Below are positions 1 through 12,317 of a stretch of DNA of 64,000 bases, piece by piece. Position numbers and translations under genes: made by a program. Origin of the DNA: Hygrocybe punicea (lineage: Eukaryota > Basidiomycota > Agaricomycetes > Agaricales > Hygrophoraceae). Location of the stretch: contig OY744472.1 of NCBI GenBank assembly GCA_963556145.1, positions 5,642,001 through 5,706,000 of the forward strand, given 5' to 3'. Positions within the stretch are counted from its first letter, which is position 1; each line of letters begins with the position of its first letter. The notes beneath the pieces were generated by a model, which worked only from the letters and a program-made list of their open reading frames with translations, searched no databases and was not told the origin of the DNA.

Positions 1-207
1 GGAGGAACACTCCTCAGGACTCCTTGAGGACTCCTTAGCCACTCCTTGGTCAGGAGTCCTTAGGAGGGCCAAGGAGTCCTTACAAACTCCTTAAGGAAAA
101 AGTTTCTATGGTGAGGAAATCAAGGCCTCCTTAAGGACTCCTTGAGGACTCCTTGCAATTTGGCAGAGGAGTCCTTGAGGAGTCCTTAAGGAGTACTAAG
201 GAATGCG
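1..207. repeat. Cluster of AGGAGTCCTT / AAGGAGTCCT motifs
   Basis: The first two hundred bases are built from many copies of a short near-palindromic motif (AGGAGTCCTT, ACTCCTTGAGGA and variants) in both orientations. Such clusters are typical of the subterminal region of a DNA transposon, where transposase binds repeated motifs. The window edge cuts the structure, so no terminal inverted repeat can be seen. No coding sequence is present up to 390. Confidence 0.6.
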
Positions 208-398
208 TGATAGAGTGTGATGTCCTCTGCAATTTGCTCATTTACCATGCTAGGCTTCAATGAACTGGGCTAAGCTTTACTACCTGGTTAGGCACAGTTT
301 GAAAATGACCAAGCTTATATTACTATTTTCAAGGTAGGGTTAGTCCTAGCCCTTCAGCCTAGGTGAACTGGCCTTGTTTTGTCAGCACAGCTCACATA

Positions 399-860
399 TA
401 GGGCCCTCCAGGGGTATACCCAGGGTATGAAATGCCAAACCCCTACCCCTACCATCAATACCTTTACCCTTATAGCAGGGGTGGGGGGTTTGGAGGGTAA
501 GGGGTAAAGGGTTTGGAGGGGTATGACTAAGGCATGAGAATCACATGAGCATCACCACAGTCATGATTGTCATACATCAAATGATGAAAATGATACTGAA
601 AAACACAATAAAGATGCAGTTAATAAGGCTAGATGAAGCCAATGTGTGACTAGATCAGTGTTAGAGGCTTAAATGCAGCATTTTCTTTACATAAAGGTGG
701 TCTGGCATTGCTTTGAACATGATTAGTCATATCCTTCATACCCTTTTCAAAACCCCTGGGGGGTAGGGTGTTTGCAAGGGTATGATTTTCCAATCCCCTA
801 CCCCACCCCTACCCCTATATCAAATACCCTAGGTGTTACCCCTACCCCTGTATGGCCCTA
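399..860. mobile_element. hAT-type MITE, 462 bp, with 8-bp target duplication
   Basis: The element begins TAGGGCCCTCCAGGGGTA and ends with the imperfect complement (TACCCCTACCCCTGTATGGCCCTA region). It is flanked on both sides by CTCACATA (391-398 and 861-868), an exact 8-bp target-site duplication as made by hAT transposases. The inside is rich in CCCTACCCC/GGGGTAGGGG tracts near both ends and has no ORF. It must rely on a transposase elsewhere. Confidence 0.85.
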
Positions 861-877
861 CTCACATACTCAATTCC

Positions 878-1215
878 CTTGATGTGGAATGGTTGGTATT
901 AGGGTAAGCAAGCACATGAGACCAATGAACAGTGGTGTCTGTTGCAGGTGTTCACCCACATGGGAGCCTCCATGCCCCCAGTGTTGGTCCTAGTGCTGCA
1001 GCCTGGATTAACCACCCACCAATGTATTTTTCAATGCAGCTGACATCCTATATCTCCTTGATGTGGCACAGTTGGTACCAGGGTAAGCAAGCACATGGGA
1101 CTGATGAATGGTGGCATCTGTCGCACATGTTTACCAACACAGGAGCCTCCACACCCCCAGTGTTGGTCCTGACACTTTTCCTAGCCCTGGATTAACCAAT
1201 GCACCACCATGGGTT
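878..1215. repeat. Diverged tandem duplication, period about 179 bp
   Basis: Two direct copies start at CTTGATGTGG (about 879 and 1058). They share the blocks GGTAAGCAAGCACATG, CCCCCAGTGTTGGTCCT and CCTGGATTAACCA with scattered substitutions. Short ORFs through them look accidental. The stretch from 1216 to 1905 shows no recognisable gene; a 34-codon open segment from 1635 is not supported by any known family. Confidence 0.7.
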
Positions 1216-1908
1216 ATATCATTGTTGAAGGCATATCAACTCTCAACCCCAATTTTAGAGTACTGTAAGTTGTGTGGGGCCAAGTTCACCTGCTGACCCC
1301 CAATTCCTCAAAATCTCAGACAGAAAAGCCTCCAAAAATTGGGAAGTGGGCTGTCCCAATAGTATGTCTAATGGATGGGACCAAAAGTCTGATTTTTGGA
1401 TGTCTTTGAGTGTCGTGGCACCAAGTTCACCTGGTAACCATCATTTTAGGGATAACTCAAGCACCTGACTGCCAAATTTGTTCATATGGGGTTCAAAATG
1501 CTTGTAATGATATGTACTACCAATTCTAAGATGCTCTGGATTAAAAATTTGATGCAAAGAATGAGGTGTTTGGGTCCCTGATGAGAAGCAGAAGAGGCAA
1601 GACCAGTGGGCTTACCCTTGTCCAGCATCTAGCCATGGCCCCCAAGATTGCCTCATCAGAATGCAACTTTGAAGACAATCCCCTTGATTCTGAACCACCT
1701 CCTGTTCCTGATCATTCCAACCATGGTCCACAAGGCTGAGGATGGGAAAGATGAGAAGGATGAAGCAGAGGAGCCACCAGTGCAAGGTGACAATGCTGAG
1801 TGGTCGGACAAGGTGCTGCACATGAGGAAGCTGGGCCTGTTCTGTTGGTCAGGCAGCTTGAAGTGTTGGTGGATGAGATGAGGAAAAGGTGACATGATGA
1901 ACTACCAC

Positions 1909-2478
1909 AGGAGACAGATGAGGATCTTTTGTGATTAAATAAGACACAAATATCTCACATTTTAAAACTATTTGCATTGTTATCTCACTTGTGAAAATAT
2001 TGTAGAAAATAATGTTATCTGCAAGTGGTATTCATAGAGAAAATAGTGCATACAGAAAATACAAAATACAATTATTTAGGCCTTTATTGTTTTCATTATT
2101 GTGTACATGTATTCAGAAAAGAGAAAATAACACAAATATTTAGGATTTCTGGCAGAATATCTGTGGATCTTATTGTCAGGCAGATCTTTAAGATATCTGG
2201 TCTCAAAGATAATTCAGGCACAAGCCAAAGACCAGGTAGTCTAAAATTCTGCCCTTACAATAAATACATAGATATCAGTCTAGAAATCCTCAATATTTGC
2301 ATCTCTTTCTCTTTCTGAATACATGTACACAATAATGAAAACAATGGCTAAATTATTTTGTTTTATATTTTCTGTATGAATACCACTTTTAGATAATTAT
2401 TTCTGCAATATTTTCACCAGCAAGATAACAGCACAAATAGTTTCAAAGTGTGACTACAAAAAATCCTCATCAGTCTCC
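1909..2478. mobile_element. Palindromic (foldback) MITE-like element A
   Basis: The left end GGAGACAGATGAGGAT is matched at the right end by ATCCTCATCAGTCTCC. The arms continue inward as a diverged inverted repeat (for example GTATTCATAGAGAAAATA against TATTTTCTGTATGAATAC). It is AT-rich without a supported ORF. Its ends match those of the neighbouring element at 2490-2856, so the two belong to one family. No clear target duplication was found. Confidence 0.7.
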
Positions 2479-2489
2479 TCAGTGACATA

Positions 2490-2856
2490 GGAGATGGATG
2501 AGGATTTTTTGCCATCAAATAATATTGAGATATCCATTGAAATATTGAAATTATTTTTGTTGTTATCATAAGTCCAAAAATGTTGTACAAAGTAAGGTTA
2601 TCCAAATGCAGTATTCACACCAAAGATAGTGCAGGCAAAATTTTAGATTATTCAGTCTCCAGATATTCAGGCACATGGCTTTGTGCCTGAATATCTGTAG
2701 ACCAAATAGTTTAAATTCTGCCTGCACTATCTTTGGTGTGAATACCACTTTTAAATAACCTTATATTTTTGGACTTATGATAACAACAAAAATAATTTTA
2801 ATATTTGAGTGGATATCTCAATATTATTTGATGGCAAAAAATCCTCATCCGTCTCC
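2490..2856. mobile_element. Palindromic (foldback) MITE-like element B
   Basis: The left terminus (2490-2535) and right terminus (2811-2856) are near-perfect reverse complements: GGAGATGGATGAGGATTTTT against AAAAATCCTCATCCGTCTCC. The inverted repeat continues nearly to the centre (CACCAAAGATAGTGCAGGCA at left, its complement at right). Transcripts through it would fold into a long hairpin. It sits 11 bp from element A and is less diverged between arms. Confidence 0.8.
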
Positions 2857-3529
2857 TGTGTGAGTTACTATTTATACTCGGACGTTCGTAAAATTCCGAG
2901 GTCCGAGTCATGTGTTTATAAGACTAAAAACTTGCTTGTGCTTCTGAGCCTGACAGGTCAATGAATACCGGCAGCTCGCCATTCGACCGGGATGCAGTGA
3001 ATGGTAGGGGACGGGCGTGTGCGTGCAGTAGTCGAAGAAGCTGGGGTGATAGCAGGACTGCAACGTCACGCTCAACGCTGCTCTTCGCGCATATGGAGAG
3101 GGGCAGAGCCGGTGGCACCAAAGCACGAACCAGGATGCAGTTCTGAAACTCGCGATATCTGCCATTGAGACGATCCAGAGGGGACGCCTGACGGTACACT
3201 GCATCTGCATCTATTCGCCTATACATTCAGTCGGCAAACCATGCGCAACAAAAAACCACAACAAATGGAGGGAGAGCTTGCAAATAAAGTGTATAAACAC
3301 ACACCTTCCATGGCTTCGCGCTCACGATCTGATCCTACGCGGTTCCCTCCCCAACTGGAGCTTGGCAGAAAAGACGCTCCGATTCGCCTGACCCATGGAT
3401 CGGTGACGTTCAGGACTTTGTCGTCCTGGGTGCGGACTGGTCCAGCAGAAACCTGCTGACCTTGCCAAGATGTGTCTTTCTGCACGACCCGGACTGCGTT
3501 TACCAAACAAGCAGAATGTAAATGAACAG

Positions 3530-4075
3530 GAAGATCAGTGATTATCCACGCCTGGTCTACCCCACTTGAAATATCGCACGACACTGTCGTGCCATGTCGC
3601 CACCCACTTACTGCAGAGTGATCACCTTCGATTTGATACCCCGGCGACACTGGCAGTGAAGGTTAAATCTGCTTACCATGGAAAACGTAGACCGGTCAGT
3701 CCCGACGAAGCCCGCACTATGTGATTGGATGACCACATCCAGCAGCGAGGGGTACCTGATCAGGGCAAAAAGGGCCATTCATTCGTCCATCGGGTTATCA
3801 ACAGGAATAAAAACACGACCATGACAGACCATCTCCCGCATCTCTCCAGATTCTCCGAATGGTCGACCCTGAGCTACCCATCTCGTTCACCTCGCCCCAC
3901 CACGCGGGGTTGCGTCGTCCGAGGTCATGATGACACGCGTGGCCTCGATCCCTTTCCACTCCCGCACCTCCTCCTGCACTTCCTGTACGCGCCGACAGTG
4001 GCGCGAAGTACTCCTCGACGGGGACTTCACACCACAACGTGAACCCGCCGTGACGGATGTGCATCGTGATGTACT
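3530..4075 (-). pseudogene. Decayed GDP-fucose O-fucosyltransferase-like gene, C-terminal part
   Basis: On the minus strand three frames together carry landmarks of the fungal O-fucosyltransferase-like family. An MHIRHGGF-type stretch lies near 4045-4070, resembling the HxRxGDF sugar-nucleotide loop. RVIMTSD followed by an AWWGEVNEMG segment lies near 3860-3930. A VIQSHSAGFVGTDRSTFS segment lies near 3675-3720, followed by a GT-AG intron. They lie in different frames (shift between the PVEEYFAPLSAR and VQEVQEEVREW segments), so the copy is broken or badly interrupted. Further N-terminal pieces may extend to about 4600 but cannot be placed. Family assignment rests on motif memory. Confidence 0.45.
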
Positions 4076-4609
4076 TGGCGATGCGAGGGGAGGGGAGGGG
4101 AAGGGAGAAAAGGGTTCTTTTTCAGGTTTTTGTGGGTCTTTTAGGACTTGTGGGACCTACTGGAGGGATCTCCATCAGCAAAAGGTCACAACCATTGGAA
4201 GCTTAGGTGACTCAGCAAGGATCGTACTTGGCCGTTTTGAGTTGGTTGGGCCCCGGGTATCGGTTGGAGGTCGCAGAGAATAACATGGATGATCTAAATG
4301 TGAATGATGGGTCGCTTGAGATAGTACGGTCGTAGTCGAGTACATTTGGATATGAGCTTCTAATGTTCTGTTCCAGAGTTTCGGCATTGCAACAACTGTC
4401 GGAATCAATACGCACGTGTGGCTGCGATGGGTATGCATGACGGTCCGAGAGACCGTGTTGGCGAATACCTGGGCTTCGGAAGAGGGAAGAGATGAATTTG
4501 ATGAACACCTGGCGCGTAAGTCCTATTGCAGCTTTGTATTGGTTCCATGTTTTCCATCTCAACTGATCTCCTAGAATATGCACGATGTGTTGACAACCTT
4601 CAAGCATCC

Positions 4610-5535
4610 GAGTCTCTTTCAGATAAATCCGAGTCCTCTAGTTGGGTCTCTGACGAATCAATCTTACACTCGACCCACGGAACCAGACAGGACGTTGCCA
4701 AACACGCGCAAAAGATGCATGACGCTTCTTACTGGCCAGGGTTTTGACAGCCCAATGCACGTTTCCAGGATCGGTCAGTATGAGTTTGGTCTTGTGAAGA
4801 GGGGGCAGTTCGGTGGGATGATGCGATTGAAAAAGTGGTTGGGAGCCTTCTACGCAATAGGTGGGCGAATTGTTGCGAACTAGAAGGTGGAGGATGGTTG
4901 TGGGGATGAGGTTAACTATGTCCGAATGGGTTGTCTTATGTGGGAGTTTGAGAAATTGATAACTAAGTTGCGGATCCGGTGGTGCTCAGACAACTATGAC
5001 TCTAACTTACTCGCCTCCGGTCAGTCCCACGCGCTAGGAGGCGAGCTGCACAATCCCACTTCACCATGCACAATCCACTACTATCTTCGTAGTCTGAGTG
5101 CCGTGGTTGCCGGCCAACGGCCACAAACACGTCATGCCAGGATTCCAACAAACTTGGAAGTCAAATCTTCAATTGTTGTTGAGGATCTGTCTGCTCCTTT
5201 CTCGAGTCCAAGACCGGGAGAGGGCAAGATTGTTGAAAGGCTCATCGGCCAAGGATTCCTTTGAAGAAACATTTCACCCGAGTCAATGTTGATTCGACAG
5301 CCTGAGAACAATTGGGCAACTTCTCGGTACTTATGTTCGTTTCCTGAATTTCTCATGGAATCCATTTTCTCCAGCATCAGCTCTCATGACGTGACACCAC
5401 GTACCTGAGTGCCTGAAGTTCGGAATTATTTGGACTCGGGAGTAGAAGATACGTTGAAATGTTGTACGTCTGCTCCCTTGGTTTCACGCCTTTGCCCAAG
5501 CCGCGACTCGGAAAGTGTAAACCGCAGTCTCACTC
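4610..5535. other. Intergenic, no supported gene
   Basis: Only short overlapping ORFs on both strands are present, none with recognisable domains or convincing splice structure. This stretch probably contains the promoter of the kinase-RasGEF gene that starts at 5536 and, on the other strand, the lost 5' part of the fucosyltransferase-like gene. Confidence 0.5.
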
Positions 5536-8500
5536 ATGGATGTCATCGACACATGCATTTCTCTGGCTCCCATTCCTTACCTGAGTCTTGCATTCACCGC
5601 TTTCAGGTCCCTCTGCACTTCCATCCAATATGTTCAATGGAACGAACGACAATTGCGAGCCCTTGTGACTTCTGTCGCTGAGCTCCTGCACACTCTAGAT
5701 AGCGAGATTCGGGCTGGTCGTCTCATGAAATCTCAAATCTCACCGCAGGTTGACACTCTCCGAACGTACGTCGACTTGAACGTTCTCAGCTGCCGTTCCT
5801 AATTGATATCGATTTGAAGGCTCATCAAAGAGATCAACTCCTTTGTTCAACACGAGGAGGGCCGCGGTTTTCTTAAACTTCTCTTTATTCAAGATCAAAG
5901 AATTGCCGCCATCCTGGATTACCATCGCCGGCTCTTCTCCTGTGTTAGCACTTTCCAGGTGAGTCGGCAGGATTCACTGTTAAATCGACTTTATGGACCT
6001 TACCCCTTGAAAGATATCTGCTTTGATCAAGATTCAAGATTGGCGGAACAGGAATGACAATGGCCGAGACACAGATGAGCAACTCCTCAACGATCGCCTT
6101 ACAGAGCTTGAAGCAAGCCAGGTAAAGCTTCGAGAGGTGTTAGGTACGTTTGTTTTCTCCTCGCTTTCGGAGAAGTTCTCCGAACGCTTGTGTCACAGAG
6201 GTTAACCCTCAAAATATGTTCGCTATCATGACTTCATTGCACAAATTTGTCACGGAGCGGCGTTGTGGCGAACGGGAGCGTCATTTCTTCTCACATACCC
6301 TCCAGTACTTGACAGAGGTCAGTGGTAAACATGTTGGCGAAATTGAGAGTTGGATGGTCACTGTGTTTGACGTTGAGTTTGGGCCAGAGATTGGATCTGG
6401 GGGCTTGTAAGAACCGTTCTCACACGAGCATGAAGAGGAAAACCTTCACATTTGCTCTTATAGTAGCCAAGTGTTCAAAGGAGTTTGGAATGGGACACCA
6501 GTTGCGCTTAAAGTCCTGAAGGCAACTTTCGGTGCGACACCAAGCTTGGCGGTAAGTTTGCAGTGTCATTGTAAAGTCTTTTATCTAATTCATGGTCAGT
6601 TAATCCGTCGACAAATTAAGGTTGGTCATTCAAGTTCTTGCATTTCTGATTTTCTTAAGTGAGTCGCCTCTTCAGACATGGTCTCTTCTTCGACATCCCC
6701 ATGTTCTCCGTGAGATTGCATAAATTTTTGCTTGAGATTCCAAGTCACAGGATTTGTATATCTGTTTTTCCAACAGAGTTCATCGGCGCCAACGTGTTTG
6801 ATGACCGACCATTCGTTGTCATGCCATTCCTCAGGAATGGAAATGCACGAGACTATGTCAACGATCATCCAGAGTGTAATCGAATTATGATTGTACGTCA
6901 TTTCTGACCAGGCAAATACATTGAAGACTTAGTCTGCCAGCTACATCACATCAGCCTTGGTCTTGTCCACCTACATCGCAATAATGTCATGCATGGTGAT
7001 CTCAAAGCGGTATGACCAGTACATTTCTGTTCCCAGACTATCATCTGATTGGAAGTTATGAAGTTTAATGTGCTCATTGATGACGCTGGGCACGCTTTGC
7101 TCTGTGATTTTGGATTTTCTCCCATCAAATCTGACATTACCTCTCGCTCCATGAGACAAGGGAATCCCTCTCTTGTTGAGAGCCGGAACTGGATGTCACC
7201 GGAAAGGATTATGGGAGGTGAATTGATTCGTCGATCACGGTGTGCCAACACAGTAACTCCAACTTTTATAGGCGCCTTACGAAAACCTGTGGACATATAT
7301 GCGTTCGGGATGACAATGTTTGAGGTCGGCTCTCTTCCTCTCAGGATTATTCAGGATTATTCAATCTTAAAACATATTTCCCATTGAGATCCTAACTGGC
7401 GATGTTCCCCTTGGCCATATTGCCTATGTGGATTTTATCCAGCTGGTAGTCAACCTGGATGTTCGTCCTGAACGTCCTGAGGATGGCCAGCCTTTCCGGA
7501 TCTCTAATAACCTTTGGTCGCTGGCAGAAGCATGTTGGACAAAAATGCCGCAAGATCGGCCGACCGCATTGATCATTTCCGATACGATTTCCAGCCTCCT
7601 CGCTCCTGTCGCCCCACAGATTGACACATCTCCTCCGCCGTTTGGCTTCGTCACCTCGACGGACTGCCAAACGACTTTGACTCCTAGCGTAATGAAGGAC
7701 ATAAGAACTGTTGGCTCCAGTTCTGCCTCAGCATCACCCAGCAACAGCCCAGCAACCGCTTTGTCCAGTTCTTTTGAAACCCAACTATCAGCGACCCATA
7801 TGTCTTTCATCTCCGGACTTCCGACATATGATGGCATCGATGCCCCGACCAGTGAGATTCTACATATTCATGTTTCTCGGTTCGAAACGGCCTTGAGCAA
7901 CGCTCCTCCCAAGGGCAGACCCCTTCCCAGCATTATTATTCCCACCACTGCCGAGAACATTCCTCAATCCCAAGCGCCTGCCTCGCATAACACTGAGCTA
8001 ATTTTAGGCAATGCCCCGCCAGCCGGGTCGCCTGGTGGGGAACCAGTCTCACTGCCAACTTGGTCCCGGGAGCCATCAGAAAATGGGAGTCAGGGAGGTG
8101 TCCCAGAATCACCGAATGATGTTGCCCAATGCCGAAAACTCGACAGCTTTTTTTCAGCCCGACCGTCAACTTGTGACACATATTCCATTATTGACGCTGA
8201 AAAGGGCGAGGAATTTAGCACTGCGGTGCCTTCAATGAGCAATGCTTTTAGCCTCTCCCATCCATTGCCTCGCAAGGGTGCTCGTTGGAGTAGGGCTGCA
8301 ATGTTCCGCTTCAAGATGTCATACCTTTGGCCCCCTCGCCCCAAACCAACAGCCGGAAATACCTCCGCAGACGAAGAGAGTGGCACTTCCAAACATGATC
8401 GCCTTCACCTTATGACCAGTTGGTTCGGATGGCCGCTGTCGAGTGCGCAAACCCTTTCACGGGAGGTCTCTGGCTGCACGATGACCAGACCATCTAGACC

Positions 8501-9950
8501 TGTTCTGGCTTCCCTAGCAGAGATGTGGTCCCTGGATGATCTTCTTGAACGCTGGATCAACCGCTCGTCTGGTGAGGCAGTTATGTTCGCTGCCACGATC
8601 AAACTTAATGTCTCTTTCCAAGATCTTATCGAGGATGAAGAATTCCAGGATATATTCTTAACGACATATACGGCGTTCACAAACTCTATGACTATTTTTC
8701 AAGGCCTTCGTCTTCGTTTTGATGCGGCAGAGACAGCAGATGAATCCCCGCAGATTCGTGCTTCCAGGCGCCACAGGTATATTCTTGAGATGCTATCGGG
8801 ATGCGGCAACTAATGTTTATTCGTTATCAAGCATTATTTCCGCTATGAAATATTGGGTTGCTAGCCCTTATATGCCTGTGGACCGCGATGTTATTGCACA
8901 GATGAAGGGGTTCGCCAACTCGGTCGCTAGCTCTTCCTTCATGGTCAAGAAGGCTAGAGAAATAGCTGAGGTCATTGACAGGAAGGTTTAGCTTGCTTTT
9001 TCATCTCTACTTGACCCATGGCATTAAAGATGATCCAGACAGAAGATTACCCGCTGCAGTCCGCCTCAGAATCAGTGGTGGGTGTGAATGCGCTATTGGA
9101 CAACACTCCCGAGCAGATCGCTGCTGCACTCACTGCTCTAGAAGGAAAGTTGTACGGCCGCATTCGCCCGGCGGATTACATCAATCACCTTCGGGAGCTT
9201 CAATGCCCCAATCGCGTGGCGGATGCATGCATGATGACCCGTAAGATCACGTTCTGGGTGAAGCAGAAAGTTCTTCGCTCTGATCTGATCAAGCGGAGAG
9301 GCAAAGCATTCAGGTTTTTCCTCAGGATGGCAGAGGTTTGGACATTGTTATTACCTGCAAATATAGAAGCTCATCACATACCGCCTTTAATTCAGGATTG
9401 CTATCAAATGCGCAATTTTTCATCCACAGCTGCCATTATCAAAGCCCTGGAATCGGAGCCCATTCAAGGACTTGGAGAGACACTTGGAGAGCTTGACACC
9501 CATGACCGGAGATTGCTGGCAAGGTTGAGCAGCTTTGTTAAGTCGGAACACGAATATCGCACCGCCCTCACTTCGTCTGAAGATCCTTGCGTGCCACGTC
9601 TCGGTAAATGGCCACGCCTTTGACTAGAAAAGACTACTCACAGGATCAAATATCCAGAATTTCACCTTCATGATTTACAAAGTGTTCTATCAAGTTGTCT
9701 TGCTAACGTCGGGAAGGCGTCTGCAGCGACGATCAATATCACGAGATGTATTACACTGGCAGCCCGAATTCGAGACGTCACTAAATTCAGGATCCCCTCC
9801 GAGACAGAGGGCCCCGACCCTGAAAGGCTGCCGTATCTACTACAGCAATTATCATCCATTGCGGTCAATATTGCAGCTAATGATCAGCTTCGCCAACGCA
9901 GTCACAATTTAAGAGCCGAAGAAGCAAATGTTCACAAGTCGCGGGCATGA
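5536..9950 (+). CDS. MLKL-NTD-like / protein kinase / RasGEF fusion protein
   Basis: This is a multi-exon gene. The first exons encode an alpha-helical bundle resembling the MLKL_NTD-type adaptor common in agaricomycete kinases. The kinase domain follows: glycine loop EIGSGG with SQVFKGVWNGTPVALKVL (catalytic Lys) in the next exon, catalytic loop HRNNVMHGDLKA, DFG in LLCDFGFSPI, WMSPERI, and the final helix WSLAEACWTKMPQDRP. A low-complexity Ser/Pro linker leads to a RasGEF_N segment (ending near 8780) and a CDC25-type RasGEF domain (about 9020-9620: ITFWVKQKVLRSDLIKRRGKAF). Visible introns include about 5765-5819 and 8780-8833. Known role of the family: GDP release from Ras-like GTPases, here probably coupled to phosphorylation at a membrane. 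Catalytic residues look intact. The last exon ends at the TGA at 9948-9950. Exact exon borders are inferred. Confidence 0.8.
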
Positions 9951-10159
9951 CTTGGTATGTGGCTTTGCTGCTTAAACCTTTCTACTAGTGACCAGAATTA
10001 TGAGGGCAATGTTCTTTTTGGGGATGGTATTGTTAAGGTTGATCACAGGTGTACGACGGGTTGGAAATGCTGACACCATATTGTAATGTCTTCTGATTGT
10101 GCCCCATTTGACCGTGTACATAGTTGATTGAATAATTTGTGTTTGTTTACTGCCATCAT

Positions 10160-10928
10160 TGTAAATGATAGCACTTTTTGAAATTTTTTGAATCAATTGA
10201 ATAACATGGACTTGGACAAATTTTATGTGCTCAATCTTGTATCTCATGAAATACTGCATGGATTGACATGGTTACAAAGGGAAAGTTTACTATTTTCTAA
10301 GGGCTATCAGCTCCTGTAATCACATTTGGACTAGTGTATGATGAATGGTGGATGAAATAAAGAGGTAAAGTAATATTTTTGACACCCAATATCATATTGT
10401 GAAATTATGGCATCAAAAGAGCTCCTATGAACAAGCTTTTAGAAAGAAAATTGTTCAGTTTTTCAAGGACTATAAGCTCATATACTGTATTTTTCTTGTC
10501 CTTTGAGTCAAATATTACTCTGTATTATATTTGTATGTATTGAGCTTGAAATATCACATGAATCATAATTATGGGATCAAAGGACAAAAATGAAAAAAAA
10601 AAAACGGTATATGAGCTTATAGCCCTTGAAAAACTGAACAATTTTCTCTCTACAATCTTGTTCATAGGAGCTCTTTTGATGCCATAACTCCACAATATCA
10701 TATTGGGTGTCAAAAATACTACTTTACCTCTTGACTTCATCCATACACTAAATATAGTCCAAATGTAATTACAGGAGCTGATAGCCCTTAGAAATAGTAA
10801 AACTTCCCTTTTGTATCCATGTCAATCCATGCAGTATTTCATGAGATACAAGATTGAGCACAGAAAATTTGTCCAAGCCCATGTTATTCAATTGATTCAA
10901 AAAATTTCAAAAAGTGCCATCATTTACA
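10160..10928. mobile_element. Palindromic (foldback) element, about 770 bp
   Basis: The arms are long inverted repeats. TGTAAATGATAGCACTTTTTG at the left pairs with the complement of the right end at 10908-10928. Inner blocks (CATGAAATACTGCATGGATT, GGCTATCAGCTCCTGTAAT, GCATCAAAAGAGCTCCTATG) recur in reverse order and orientation. The arms differ by scattered substitutions, and a short centre lies around 10505-10585. No coding capacity. It inserted shortly after the kinase-RasGEF gene end; no target duplication was identified. Confidence 0.75.
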
Positions 10929-10929
10929 A

Positions 10930-12139
10930 AAACAGCTGTAAATTACAGTGGATTTCAAATATGTAGTCTGCACCAACTGTTTTTCCCCAGCAGAGTCCAG
11001 CAATTGCTGTGCTTCTCTGCTGCAATGCTTGCTGGCCAGCCTCCAGCCTATGCAGATGCTGCAGTGCCTGTCACCCCAGAGCCTGGCCAATCGCTTCAAT
11101 TCCTATACTGACTTATATGCTTACAGAACAACTGTAATAGTTTATTATGTAAATATATGTATGGTAATTTTAATTAATTAATCATTAATGAATATTGTCC
11201 TTATACGGTTATACAATCAATGAAGATTTGAGCACCCAAAGCAACTTATAAAACTATTTTTGTGCCTTTTTCTGTGCTTTTCATGAGCGGTTTGACCTTT
11301 GCAAGGGAACCTAGCTTTAAAAAGGTGAAAAATCTTGTGGAAAAGAGTAGTCCTTTTGAACCTTTTGCAAGAGAAATCCTCTTTTTCAAGAGAATCACCT
11401 TTTCTAAGCAAAGGAACCTAGCTTAGCAAAGGTGAACATCTTGAGAGCCTTTTAGAGCTTGTGCACCTTTTGGCCTCTTGCAAAAGGGTCTTAAGGTGTG
11501 GGAAAAGGACCCCAGAATTTGCTGATGTACCTTATTTCAACAATACCACCTGTGTGTCACCACAAACCTTACTTATTAGTGACATATCAAGGTCCCTGTT
11601 ATGTTACTAACTAGGCAGCTTTACCTGCTGGAGGCATGTTCAGCGTTTAGGTCAATGTTCAGCAATTTCTGAGTCCCTTGTCAGAGTATTCTGTGCATAC
11701 CTAAATTCGTCACTGTGGCACCCATCACTGCAGGGTCACGCAAGGTTGCCATCATTGACAATAAGCACACTTTATTCACTATCTTGCCATCCTACTATCC
11801 TGCTATCCTCTCTTGCAGATTGTTGTATACATCATATATCTATTGTTATACATACATTATATAAACCAATATACATGAAAATATGTGAAATCCAAGAGAA
11901 ATAAGAGAAAGAAGAAATAGTCACATGTGCTGCTGCTGAACTGGTGGATACTAACCTTTGCAGAGGCATTGGGTTTGCTATACCTTGATGGTGGAGGGTG
12001 AGTGAGGGAAGGGATGGATGTTGGGGGGTGGACTAGAGTTGGGGGTGGGTGGTGGTGGTGAGGAAGGGCCAGGAAGGCAAGATGGTTTGGAGAAAATGCA
12101 AGGAGAGGGTTCCTGGCCCCAAACAAGTGGCAGGAATGG
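10930..12139. other. Repeat-like spacer without a supported gene
   Basis: AT-rich sequence with internal imperfect repeats (AAGGAACCTAGCTT at two places between 11300 and 11425, CTTTTGCAA tracts). No ORF has a recognisable domain. The stretch 11990-12130 is a purine-rich GGTGG tract. The right limit is the target duplication of the large hAT element. Confidence 0.5.
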
Positions 12140-12317
12140 GTCAGTACTAGTGTTGCCATGGCGTAGTCTGGCTCGGCTCGGCTACGGCTAACAATTGCTA
12201 ACCCATATATGGGTTATTAGCCGGACCAGACTGTTGTGGCAATGGCTAAACCACGGTTAACCATCCAAAAAAGGCAATTTGTAGTGTCACATATATAATT
12301 ATTTTGTATTTACTGTT

